In this document: positions 38,791-50,684 of the stretch, one piece after another | Numbering within the stretch: position 1 is the stretch's first letter | Layout: every line of letters starts with the position of its first letter | NCBI RefSeq assembly: GCF_051020765.1 | Contig: NC_134937.1 | Location: 17,414,947-17,478,946, forward strand | DNA length: 64,000 bases | Direction of reading: 5' to 3' | Origin: Lasioglossum baleicum | Lineage: Eukaryota; Arthropoda; Insecta; Hymenoptera; Halictidae | The notes under the pieces: generated by a model | Databases searched by the model: none | What the model was told of the DNA's origin: nothing | What the model saw: the letters and a program-made list of their open reading frames with translations, nothing else | Program-made: the position numbers and the translations under genes

Positions 38791-39575
38791 AACCATGAAC
38801 ATTCGCACGCATTAATTTATTCGATACAATTCACAGATAAAATTATTATATCTGGCTGTTTAATGTTTATAACAATACCTTTTTCTAACGATGTTAACGA
38901 GCACTCCCTTGACCACCTTGCCATCTAAATTTTTCGTAAAAATAGACAATAAAACTCGAAATATAGAATAACTTTTAAACCATGAACATTCGCACGCATT
39001 AATTTATTCGACACAATTCACAGATAAATTTATTATATCTGGCTGTTTAATGTTTATAACAATTCCTTTTTCTAACGATTTTAACGAGCACTCCCTTGAC
39101 CACCTTGCCATCTAAATTTTTCGTAAAAATAGACAATAAAACTCGAAATATAGAATAACTTTTAAACCATGAACATTCGCACGCATTAATTTATTCGATA
39201 CAATTCACAGATAAATTTATTATATCTGGCTGTTTAATGTTTATAACAATTCCTTTTTCTAACGATGTTAACGAGCACTCCCTTGACCACCTTGCCATCT
39301 AAATTTTTCGTAAAAATAGACAATAAAACTCGAAATATAGAATAACTTTTAAACCATGAACATTCGCACGCATTAATTTATTCGATACAATTCACAGATA
39401 AATTTATTATATCTGGCTGTTTAATGTTTATAACAATTCCTTTTTCTAACGATGTTAACGAGCACTCCCTTGACCACCTTGCCATCTAAATTTTTCGTAA
39501 AAATAGACAATAAAACTCGAAATATAGAATAACTTTTAAACCATGAACATTCGCACGCATTAATTTATTCAGAAT
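38760..39575. repeat. 187-bp satellite, array 1
   Basis: The anchor AACCATGAACATTCGCACGC lies at 38,791, 38,978, 39,165, 39,352 and 39,539, an exact 187-bp period. The unit is AT-rich, with TATATCTGGCTGTTTAATG and GAGCACTCCCTTGACCACC segments. Confidence 0.95.
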
Positions 39576-39689
39576 TGATTTTTATTATATAGAAGATAAT
39601 GCCATGAGACATTTATTAATTCTAGCTACATAATTAATGTTTATAATAATTCCTTTTGCCAACGACGTGGACAAGTACTCTTATCTTAA

Positions 39690-40310
39690 GAGAATAACTA
39701 TAACCCCGCACACGAGTACGAAAACAACCAACGAAGCAGCTCACAAGAGCAATTATAATCCTGCATACGAGTGGGACGCTCAAAATGTGATTTTTATAAA
39801 GAATAAAATTGATAAATTTGAAGAAGACTCAATAGTCTTCATTGAAAGTCTCGATAAAAATTTCAAAAGTATGAAGGACGAGTTTAAAAATACAAAAGAA
39901 ATTTTGAAAAATATTAGTAATCAAACTTACCGTTGTTCCTTGAATTGACGGTTGAAGGTAGGCCAGGGTAACTGTAGATGACCTCTAGTCCACCTCTGGT
40001 CCCTCCGGTTCTCCTGGCGCTCCTGGTCCTGCAGCACGTCCGCTCACCCCGCTTCCCCCGCCCCGACTGACTGACCACCGGTGAGCTCTCGCCGATCTGC
40101 CGAGCTCGAGCGGCGCCCCCCACTCCGCCGAATATCGATCGATGTCGATCGCCGTGACAATTATTGAAAAATTTATTATTTCGAGCTGGTTAATGTTTAT
40201 AACAATTCTATTTGACAGCGATGTCCACAAGCAATCCCTTGGCTATCTGACCACCTAATTTTTTAGTCAAAGTGGCTAATAGTTTTCGTGATACGTAATA
40301 ACTTTTAAAC
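39690..40310. repeat. Duplicated segment, copy 2
   Basis: Second copy of 38,165-38,790, again followed by a satellite array. Its hairpins have decayed differently (GCACACGAGTAC, GCTCACAAGAGC), and one GGTCCACCTCT repeat fewer is present. Confidence 0.85.
39748..39948 (+). CDS. Conserved repeat-borne open frame, copy 2 (unknown)
   Basis: Unrecognised. Same length, frame and stop as the copy at 38,220-38,420. Preserved reading frame in both copies is mild evidence for past coding. On the opposite strand, just after the stop, both copies carry a perfect 5' splice consensus (CG followed by GTAAGT), so the segment may derive from a spliced minus-strand gene instead. Confidence 0.35.
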   Translation, partial: SNYNPAYEWDAQNVIFIKNKIDKFEEDSIVFIESLDKNFKSMKDEFKNTKEILKNISNQTYRCSLN

Positions 40311-41458
40311 CATAACATTCGCACGCATTAATTTATTCGATACAATTCACAGATAAATTTATTATATCTGGCTGTTTAATGTTTATAACAATTCCTTTTT
40401 CTAACGATGTTAACGAGCACTCCCTTGACCACCTTGCCTTCTAAATTTTTCGTAAAAATAGACAATAAAACTCGAAATATAGAATAACTTTTAAACCATG
40501 AACATTATTCGCACGCATTAATTTATTCGATACAATTCACAGATAAATTTATTCTATCTGGCTGTTTAATGTTTATAACAATTCCTTTTTCTAACGATGT
40601 TAACGAGCACTCCCTTGACCACCTTGCCTTCTAAATTTTTCGTAAAAATAGACAATAAAACTCGAAATATAGAATAACTTTTAAACCATGAACATTCGCA
40701 CGCATTAATTTATTCGATACAATTCACAGATAAATTTATTATATCTGGCTGTTTAATGTTTATAACAATTCCTTTTTCTAACGATTTTAACGAGCACTCC
40801 CTTGACCACCTTGCCTTCTAAATTTTTCGTAAAAATAGACAATAAAACTCGAAATATAGAATAACTTTTAAACCATGAACATTATTCGCACGCATTAATT
40901 TATTCGATACAATTCACAGATAAATTTATTCTATCTGGCTGTTTAATGTTTATAACAATTCCTTTTTCTAACGATGTTAACGAGCACTCCCTTGACCACC
41001 TTGCCTTCTAAATTTTTCGTAAAAATAGACAATAAAACTCGAAATATAGAATAACTTTTAAACCATGAACATTCGCACGCATTAATTTATTCGATACAAT
41101 TCACAGATAAATTTATTATATCTGGCTGTTTAATGTTTATAACAATTCCTTTTTCTAACGATTTTAACGAGCACTCCCTTGACCACCTTGCCATCTAAAT
41201 TTTTCGTAAAAATAGACAATAAAACTCGAAATATAGAATAACTTTTAAACCATGAACATTCGCACGCATTAATTTATTCGATACAATTCACAGATAAATT
41301 TATTCTATCTGGCTGTTTAATGTTTATAACAATTCCTTTTGCTACTGATGTTAACGAGCACTCCCTTGACCACCTTGCCATCTAATTTTTTCGTAAAGAT
41401 GGACAATAAAACTCGAGATACAGAATAACTTTTAAACCATATGAACATTCGCATGTTT
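40290..41458. repeat. 187-bp satellite, array 2, with higher-order dimer structure
   Basis: The anchor AACCAT(G)AACATT lies at 40,308, 40,494, 40,684, 40,871, 41,061, 41,248 and 41,435. Spacings of 186, 190, 187, 190, 187 and 187 come from a 3-bp insertion (AACATTATTCGC) in alternate units, paired with ATCTGG variants (TTATATCTGG against TTCTATCTGG). That gives a two-unit higher-order repeat of 377 bp in the middle of the array. Confidence 0.9.
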
Positions 41459-42123
41459 TGTAAATAACAATTGACTTTATTATTTTAAATAAATTCATTT
41501 AGACTTGCTCATATAATAGATAATTATTTTTGCGTTTTATTTGAATATCCAAATAACAAATAACTTGTTATTTAAATCATTATTTAAATAATTATTTATT
41601 TAAATAAATTTATTTATTGCCCAACACTGTGCTGGTCGGTAACCGTAGCACCGACGAGATACTATTTTAGACCATATACATATATGATCTACAGAGAGGA
41701 TCTAATTGCTGAAATATAAGCTGTTCTCTGTTAGAACTGGTTAGAACGTTAGAACCGTTAGAAGCATAGATGAATTTATGGCCAGACGCTTGAGTGATAT
41801 AGGTATATTTTAGTCTATTATAAATGATTATAATATTTTGACGAGTGGAAGTTTAAAAGGTACAGTCCGTGCGTTTGAATGATTTGTGGATAATAAATTT
41901 TCTTCGACAATTTTTTATTTTTTCATTATCATAACATACCGTTGCTTTTATAATATCCGTCTTTATTTTTGATTTATTAGTAATTTCATGTATATATATG
42001 TTTCTGTTTATTTTCGTCGAAATAAATCCAGTTGAAATCGATGACACAACTCTGCGTAACCTCTTATTAGTTTCACTAAGTTGAACGATGTGTTTATACT
42101 ATTTTAGTTCATACGATTAAGGT
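41459..42123. other. AT-rich spacer upstream of SPG7
   Basis: TTATTTAAATAATTATTTAT-type low complexity to about 41,620, then unique sequence that must hold the SPG7 promoter and 5' UTR. An in-frame stop just before the first ATG supports the chosen start. No TATA box is evident. Confidence 0.5.
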
Positions 42124-45100
42124 ATGCAAAATTTAATAAATTGCCCGAAGCGACGATATGTCGTTTCGCAAAGACTTATTAGTTCATTATTTAAGTATAA
42201 TTGGAAGAAACATGGAGCTAGCAATGCTGTGTTATTAAATATCAGTAATAAGGTAAAGAGGTTATGTTTTCCGGCATCACATCGCGTAAGTAATCAGCTT
42301 ATTGCCTTATTTTCGCGACGATTGCGTGATGTAATTATAAATAGATGTTTGTTTCAGCTTTACATAGATGTGTGTAGAGAATTCAATTCGATACGATTGT
42401 TGCTTCGCAAAAATGAGCCGGTTAGAATTTATTGTTCTCCGTGGATGGTTAGTACAAGAAATTTTAGCACAACCTCGAGATTATCGGATAAAAATAAAAC
42501 AAACGGAAGATCCTCCGAGAAGTCTTCTAAATCTCCCGATGAGAAACCCGACAGAGATCCAAATTTTGATATGTTGACAAGCAAAGTACTGCTTCTAGGC
42601 TTTGTTATCATACTGTTAATCATGGCCTACAGATTTAGCATGGAAACATCAAAGGTTTGTTGTTTACACACACGTGAATACATGCAAATATCGAATACAT
42701 TTACAAATTGTTTAGTTCACTTTTACTAGTACATTCTGTCGCCTGCGTGTAATTCAATCTTACCAATACTAGAGGTGTATAAATGCCTCTAATTTTCTTG
42801 GATGCTCTAGTTAAGATCATACATATTTTACAGAGACAAATTGTGCACCATTTGCCATATATATTCGAAAACTATACTAATGTAATAAACTTACGCATTT
42901 TCCTTAGCATGTACAGTAAAATGTATAGTCAAAGTTGGCCAAACAATTTGAGGATTATATTGCATAATGTTGTAACTTATTTAACCGAGCTTTTGTTGAT
43001 GTATCTCAGAATCATTTCGATTGGAATGATTTCGTAAATGAAATGCTTCTAAAAGGAGAAGTCAAAGAAATTCAGATTGCTGGACCTGTAGTAACTGTAT
43101 TGCTTCACCCCGGTGCTATATATAAAGGACATATGACAATGAACAAATCATTCACCGTGATAGATTTTAATTATGCTAATACTATGGAGGATAAAATTAG
43201 GGAACTGGAAAAGAAAATGGGTATTTCAGCAGGTATAACATACATGTACACGTTAACATTAAATATTTATTTGACCATATATTGAAATTCTATGTTAATT
43301 GTACAGAGAATGGAATTCCAATTCGATATATTCGAAAAGAAACTGAAAACTCGATTTTTGGCTTGCTCTTTTTCGGAGCAATTCTCTATTTATTAGTACG
43401 TATATTCCGTACTCAAAAATTTCGGAATCCAATGGATTTCATCACGCAGAAGAAAAGTGCAAAATACACATTAGTAGAGCCATTCTCTGGTAAAGGTGTG
43501 CATTTCAAAGATGTAGCTGGATTAAACGAAGCAAAGACAGAAGTTATGGAATTTGTCGATTACCTGAAGCATCCTGAGCGGTATAAGAAACTTGGCGCTA
43601 AGGTACCCAAAGGTAGCTTAAAGTTTCCAAACTCTACCTTCTCATCCTGTGATTTTACCAACTATCTTTTATTACTGATGTTGTTTTTAGGAGCGCTGCT
43701 GTTAGGACCGCCAGGATGCGGCAAAACACTTTTAGCTAAAGCAGTTGCAACAGAATCGGATGTTCCATTTTTGTCGATGAATGGCTCCGAATTTATTGAA
43801 ATGTTAGGTGGACTAGGTGCTGCACGTGTGAGAGATCTATTTGCACAGGCTAAGAAAAGGTTCGGTTGTGGTCACGATTTCATATTTAAACGAAAAGCTT
43901 AGAAACTGGAGGTGTGCGAGAAACCGAAAATGTCAGGTCGAGGCGGGTCAAGAATTTTATTCGGGATCGACCATCGGGTACTAAACATTTTCGGGTTCTC
44001 GCACACCTCTAGTAGATGCTGTTTCAACACCTTCTCACTTCACCTATTTCAATAGAGCACCTAGCATTATATACATAGATGAGATAGATGCAGTGGGCAA
44101 AAAACGATCAGAAGGAAGGGATCAATTTGGCAATAATGAATCTGAACGGACATTAAATCAACTATTAGTAGAAATGGACGGAATGACAACTGCGCAAGAC
44201 GTTATTATTTTAGCGTCGACAAACAGAGCAGACGTTCTAGATAAAGCGTTACTGAGACCTGGAAGATTCGACAGGCACATTTTGATCGATCTTCCTACTC
44301 TAGATGAAAGGAAACAAATTTTCGAATGTCATCTGAAAACGCTGTCTTTGGAAGGGAAGCCTAATCAATATTCTGGATATTTAGCATATCTGACACCTGG
44401 TTTCAGTGGTATTGTATGGAATTATTATTAGTAAATTCCCCATGTTACTCTACCTTCATCTTTTTCCCTTCTCTGTTTAACAAGTAATACATTTCTAGGC
44501 GCTGACATCGCAAACGTTTGCAATGAATCGGCGTTACACGCAGCGAGAGACAAGAAAACATCGATCGGTAGTAACGACCTTTTATATGCAATCGATAGAA
44601 CAATAGGAGGTATAGCGAAAAAGACCGGTACGCTAACACAAACTACGAAAAAGGTAGTTGCTTATCATGAAGCTGGACGCGCATTAGTGGGTTGGTTATT
44701 GGAACATACCGATGCTCTGCTAAAAGTGACGATAGTACCAAGAACACACATGAGTTTGGGCTTCTCTCAGTATACCCCGACAGATCAGAAGCTCTATAGT
44801 AAAGAGCAACTGTTTGAGAAGATGTGTATGATGATAGGTGGTAGAGTCGCGGAAATCTTGAAATTTAATAGAACTTCAACCGCAGCGGAAAACGAGTTGA
44901 AGAAAATAACGAAAATGGCATATTCACAAGTGCAGCAATTTGGTATGAGTCCTAATGTGGGTTTAATCTCTTTCGATGAAGAAGCTACAAGCACGGTAAG
45001 ATTGATACACTTTACGTTACTATGTATAGGTTTAGCTGACCACGTAAGAATTAAAAAAGTGTTAACCCTTTGCACCCGAAGCAATTTGAACTCCAAAATC

Positions 45101-45813
45101 AAGACATTTGTTTTAACCCAGATCATTTTTGTTCCATGTAATCTTTTTTACATTGTGCACATGAAATTGAACCTGTTTTCTTATATCTATAACAGTTGAG
45201 CTTTTTACAATTTATAGAATACAGACAAATTGAAGAATGTTAAAACTGTTTTGGATAATGGTATGGACAATTTTTAGTGGCGCCTCAGACTCGCCATTCG
45301 AGTGCAAAGGGTTAAATACTTGTAGAAGGTGAAAAGTATTTATTCGGACACACAAGTTTTATTAAAAATTTGAATGTTTACTATTGTATAAATTGATTTA
45401 TATTCCATGTATTTGATCAGCAAGAGGCACTGTATTTTAACATTGCAATAACGTATCAAATATTGTATGATTTTTCCTTACAGAAAGTGAAAAAATTATA
45501 CAGCAAAAGAATGGCAAATTTAATGGACGTTGAAGTACGAAAGATCGTTACAGAAGTGTACAAAGCAACAGAGAAGTTACTAATAGATAACGATAATAAG
45601 TTAGAACTGGTATGTACACAGCTATTCGTTACTTTCATTTTTGTGTTCCAGTATTTTTCATTTCCTTTTATATATTTATAGTTGGCTGAAGAGCTACTGA
45701 AAAAGGAAACATTGACATACGACGATCTAGTGAAATTACTTGGACCTCCACCACATGGAAAGAAACGACTTGTTGAACCAGCTGAATTTATTGCAGATGC
45801 TGCGAGCACTTAA
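42124..45813 (+). CDS. SPG7: Paraplegin-like m-AAA subunit with degenerate protease site
   Basis: Exons: 42124-42252, 42358-42654, 43010-43232, 43307-43612, 43691-43859, 44056-44408, 44499-44995, 45484-45609 and 45682-45813. All introns are GT-AG, the frame closes, and the product is 743 aa (human paraplegin about 795). Seen: a basic, Arg/Ser-rich mitochondrial presequence; transmembrane segments near 120-136 and 232-250; Walker A GPPGCGKT (324-331); Walker B IIYIDEID (379-386); second region of homology STNRADVLDKALLRPGRFDR; M41-type C-terminal domain. The family forms hexameric proteases of the mitochondrial inner membrane that degrade misfolded membrane proteins and mature other proteins. 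Odd: the zinc motif reads HEAGR (549-553) where HEXXH is required, and the third ligand Asp is Glu (E625, in AAENELKK). The ATPase looks intact and the peptidase is probably dead. The first two-exon junction is the least certain because intron 1 (105 nt) is itself open. Confidence 0.93.
43905..44013. repeat. Palindromic element inside SPG7 intron 5
   Basis: The left arm, 43,905-43,932 (ACTGGAGGTGTGCGAGAAAC plus CGAAAATG), pairs with the right arm, 43,986-44,013, with two mismatches over 28 bp. The 53-bp loop is CGGGTC-rich. It fills over half of a 196-nt intron, making this the only mid-gene intron with a clear insertion besides intron 7. It is probably a very short MITE. Confidence 0.75.
45062..45315. 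mobile_element. TTAA MITE, copy C, in SPG7 intron 7
   Basis: TTAACCCTTTGCACCCGAA at the left, inverted TTCGAGTGCAAAGGGTTAA at the right, TTAA on both sides. It lies wholly within the 488-nt intron (44,996-45,483) and explains its length; other introns of the gene are 72-355 nt. Confidence 0.88.
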
Positions 45814-46741
45814 ACTGATAGCATTGCATATATTCGAATTGATATTTATATTAACATGCGTATCTATACTATTAAAAGAGAAGTAATTTTAACACAGATC
45901 GTATTGTATTATTTTTCACAACACAATCTCTGGAAAGGTAAAATGGTTTACAACTTTATTCGACGATTCAATGGAAACGAAAGGTTTACATAGTACTTCC
46001 TGACAAAAAGAAATCAATGAAACTTAAAGCGTAAATATATATAAAAGTAATTATAGTCAACAGCAAGTATGTTGAATTAGCTCGCTTTTACATAACAAGG
46101 TGAAGCATCTTTTGTCATTCAAAACTGTATAGAAGCTAGTAGTATGTTTTTTATACTTGTTGAATAGATCTATGTATTATATATAATACTATTATATATT
46201 ATACGATAAGAATATGTTGCATGAAAAATAAATTGTATTATAGTTTCAATATCTCTGTATGAGATTCCACAACTGTACGTAAATAAATATATTAGTAAGT
46301 AATACAAATAAGAAAAGATGTACAGTCATATACTTTTGTATGTTTGCATTGTGTATCATTTTTCACACAACGTATCGAGAACACTTTCATGTATCATGTA
46401 ACTTTCCTTTTTCTACGATATTAAAATCTTGTTTACTAATAAACAAACAACTCTCTTACATATAAGAGAGAACAACATCAAAAATAATACTATACGTAAC
46501 AATAAAGATAAAAGAAGAATTAAATATCTTTTTCTCACAACATATACTAAATTAACTAAATTCTCGGATATACTAGAAATGTTTTTAAAATAAAAAAATA
46601 GCAATTTTCAAGGATAAATATAATAGTAGATAACATCATAGGAACAGTTGTCACTGACTCAAACCAACGAATATAATTTTTGATTTGTGCATTCCCAGAT
46701 TTTGAGTACAGTCTCGACGCTATATCACATATAATTACGAC
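45814..46741. other. Convergent intergenic region SPG7 / Nibbler
   Basis: Holds both 3' UTRs. A plus-strand AATAAA at 46,227-46,232 is a plausible SPG7 poly(A) signal. The remainder is AT-rich with no further exon. Confidence 0.55.
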
Positions 46742-49700
46742 TTAGGCATCAACAATAAGGTCTTTGTAAAAGTTTAGAGTTTTTTCAAATATATGCCCTA
46801 GACCATTTACTTTTCCGCACCTCTCGCAGACGTAAAAATACTTTTCTGTTTTTAAGAAATCTGGCGATAGTTCATTCATTCTAATTGCTACGTTATATTT
46901 GGTCGTAAACGTCGCCATTTTTATACAATTAAAACTTAAGGTCCATCGTCGATCGTCTATTTTGTCATAGTTATAACTTTTAATAGTTGGATCTGTGTCC
47001 TCGAAAAAATAGGTACACTTCACGACCTCCCCTTTGTTTTTCTGGAACCTAATTATAAAAATTGATTAGCATCGCTGTCGCGCTTATTAGAATATTTTAA
47101 ATAAAATTTACGACGAACCTCTCGTAAAGTTGTTCCAATATCAATTTCGGAACTTTCGTGAATTCCTTGCTATTGCAAACTTTGCAATGGGAAAAAATAT
47201 CCTTTTCATAAATACTAATTCCGAAATGATGTAAAATTTTTCTCAATTGGGTTTCATACGAATCCGGGCACACAAAATATTTTTGGTGACGCGGTAGATG
47301 TTGCGAAAGCTGTGTAAAACAATTCTATTAGCTTTATCCGAGTATTATTATTACATTTGTGAGATAAATCTTACCTTCTGATAATGTGAATATTGCGTTA
47401 AAAATATTCTCCCATCTTTTTTAGCTATGTTTATTGCGTCATCGACTGACGCACGAAGGGTATCACAACCACATATTCGAAGTTTCGTTATCAGTCCACC
47501 TAGGTTCGAATCGCAGACAACGCGCCACTTGTAAATTGGTATTTTTGGTTTCTTAACCATTTGCGAGCAATAAGGTGTACTTGTAGGATTGCTCATTTTC
47601 GTAACAGATCCCGACGGCTTAGAATCATTATACACATGAGACGTCAACATCCCAGTTTCAGGTACATACGGCTGCATTCAAATACGTACAAACTCATATG
47701 GGACCAACATTTACGCCAAGAAAAGTGATTAGTTATTTCGTCATATTAAAACTTACCTTATCCGCACATGTTTTTGTACTTTTTCTCGCTGTTTTATACG
47801 GCATTTTCTGCACCTCCAGGCAAATATTCGCAAATGGAATATTTAGTCGAGCGCATTGAGTCTCGAAAACGTTATATATTTCCAATAAGCAGTACGCGTC
47901 TAACGCTGTGATAAGATAATTAAGATATTATTATAACTGTTTTTTTTCAGTAGTTAGATACTAGGGAAAAAATGAGTAAAGACCCGCATATATTATTTGC
48001 CCTTCTCTTAAGGGCCGCTGCTCCCAGTTCGAAAATTGGTCCGATTTATTCAACTTTTTTCCAAAACAAAGCTCCACGAGTTTGCTTAAATTCTTTTTGG
48101 AAAATTGGTCGTCGACTGCGTACGTGTTTGGGAATACAAATTGGTGCTCTATCAGTTTCTTCCATAAATCGACGATATCCAGAAATCCCTGAGCCTGGAT
48201 GTTTGAGAAAAGCGGCAAACTGTCGCGTATCATTTTTAAGTCATGATCTATTCCGAACCCTGTAACACATTACAATTGCAGAAAAATATTAAACTAATAA
48301 ATCAAATAAAGTGGTCAGCATGTAACGATTACATGCAAAGAAACACGAGTAAACTCATGACGAGTCGACAATATGTTAACATGGTATTTTTAAAATAGTG
48401 CCATACAGTAATGTTTTTAATTACATGAAATATTTACCAAGTTTTAGTATATTGTTGTTTTGCAATAAGCATATGGCTAACTCTGTCCATAATGCCTTCG
48501 ACCTGTTTGCCATTGTAGTCAAATCTAGAATGTAAACTCGGTCCGGTGTAGCTATCTGTATCATAGCTAATTCGCTTTTTTTTGTACCTAATAATCAACA
48601 GAAGTATGAGATTCTTGTTTTGTTCGAAAATACGCAACATCAGAAAAGTAAATGCTTAAATGAAGATATTACTGAAATTCGGTTTCCATTCAGTATCTAT
48701 CCCGACAATACCGACATTTCTCAGACCACAATCCAAAAAGTTCTCGAACTTTTCCGCATTATCTACCACCGTAATGGAATCACGTGGTAAACGTAATTCG
48801 TGATAATTTTCACAATTATCCCAGTCACTTGTCTCTTCTACTCTGCTAGTAGAAGCTTCCTCACTGTTTTCTAAACAAGACAATTTTATAAATATCACAT
48901 TATAATTGAAAGGTACATCGAGACATTTGATTACCATTAGCTTCCGCTAATTCAGCTTCATATACAATGGGCCCTGGCCATTGTTCCTTAGGCATCTGGA
49001 ATCTTCTCACCCAATACAATCCTTCCTTCCCATCTCGTACGTTGATGAGAGATCTTATTAGATCATTTTGTAAGTTTTCATCTTGTGATACAGTTTCCTG
49101 TACCATCTCCCGAAAACTATCGAGACCTAAATTTTAAAAAATGAGTAGAAGTTTATTTCGATTCTTTCAGTGCTGCATCATTGTTCAGAGAATGAACATA
49201 CTTAAACTGTTATCCATGTATCGTTTGCGAATGATGAAGTGCAAAGCACCTTCGTTTCGCTTTTTATTTACATTTTCGCACATGGTTAGGGGAAGGTTAT
49301 GTATTTTGACAAAACGTGCTATCAATTTACTCAACGGTTTCCTGTCCGTTGTGGAAATCTTTACATCTGGTATTTTCTGCTCCCTGTAATACGTCAAGAA
49401 ATATTATTCTATCTTAACGTTTATTTTTGTTGAACTATTAAAACTTACAGTATGAATTCTTCTAATTGCCTGTGCATACTTGTATCCGAGGCAATTAAAT
49501 TGTCCAAGTACTGGACCAAACACTTTTGGATTTCTGGCTCACCAGCCAGAAAGTCGTCGACGATCGATAGCTTGTTTTGCAGAATAAGCGGCAACAACAA
49601 AACCTGCACATCTTTGAAGCTTTTTTGCAACTTCAACACAGTTGCATATTGTGCAGCTTCTTTAAACTTCTTTGCTGCGATCATCTTCTAAAAGAGCATA

Positions 49701-50684
49701 CACAGAAAAATCACTTCGTTAGTTGAATTATTCCAATTACATTACGCGTTTCATAATTGTACCTGTGTGAAAGGAATAAATAATTCCTTATGCTTTACAA
49801 ACTCATATGTACGAGCGAATAATTGGAATAGCTCCATACTCTTTTGTTCGACCACTAGTCGAAATGCAACTATTTTTAAGTCTTCGACTAACACGTCTTC
49901 TTGCAGTTCTTCCTGCTTCTTTCTCCACTTTTCAAACTCTTCTATGACTGTAATAAAAACGCAAACTGCTATACCCATAGTTTTCATTTTATACTTGCAA
50001 GAGTTTAACAACAGCTATTTGTAGAGTGCAAACTTCATGAACTTGCGAAAGATGAGTTTAATATTACAGGTACATCATTTACAACCTACAGAAATTATAG
50101 AGAGAACAAATCAGTTTTTATGTAACTCCCTTTTTTCGTAATCGATGCATTTTGTTCGAAGTCAAATTATATTCTCAACAGATCATACAAACTTCAAATG
50201 CATTCAAGAGTAATCTGCAATCTAGTTATAGCAACGAATGACAAACTACTTGTACAAAGCAATAATTAGTCTTAGAAAGAAACATAAACCTGTAAACGGT
50301 AACGACGGTTTCCGTTTCGCATTTTTATAGTCCGAGAGATTCACAATAATTTTCAATGTGCTCACGTACGGATTAGGAGCAGTTGCAAAATATTCATTCA
50401 GTATACAACTTATGCCATCGCACTTCTTCCCTGTATAAAACGATATTAATAAATACAGTAATAAATATATATTGACATTTTTTTACATGCATGTTATACT
50501 TACACAATTTCCATACGTATTCTAAGTAATTGATCCATTCTTTCGTAGGTTCATCTATAGTAGTGAAAAACTTCAAATCATCATCGTCGAGGTTGTTATT
50601 TACTATTCGGTACATTGGTTTGTCTATTTCGTTTGCCATCGCTCGTGCAGTAATATATGCAAAAGGGAAACGTTTGCGTTTCAC
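46742..50684 (-). CDS. EXD3: Nibbler / exonuclease mut-7 homologue
   Basis: Exons in gene order (plus coordinates): 50504-50684, 50290-50430, 49763-49947, 49449-49687, 49202-49383, 48935-49126, 48673-48870, 48438-48587, 47984-48259, 47757-47905, 47375-47671, 47119-47309 and 46742-47048. All introns are GT-AG and the frame closes at 895 aa. A second ATG at 50,639 would give 880 aa and is equally possible. Domains: a helical N-terminal half; a DEDD-y 3'-5' exonuclease with motif I GIDTEWKP (D432, E434), motif II GFGIDHD (D496) and motif III YAALD (Y580, D584); a C-terminal Mut7-C PIN-like RNase domain (VCDSNLGGL, near 682) ending in a CxxC zinc ribbon (VCERCG). In Drosophila, Nibbler trims 3' ends of Argonaute-bound miRNAs and of piRNAs; that role is inferred here. 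All catalytic residues are intact. The gene is divergent from SWT1. Confidence 0.93.

Noticed and set aside
42124..45813. SPG7 copy read as a pseudogene because of the lost zinc ligands
   Set aside because: Nine exons splice in frame with good sites, and every ATPase motif is intact; loss is confined to the peptidase site.
47972..48265. 97-codon plus-strand frame
   Set aside because: Shadow of the exonuclease exon of Nibbler on the minus strand.
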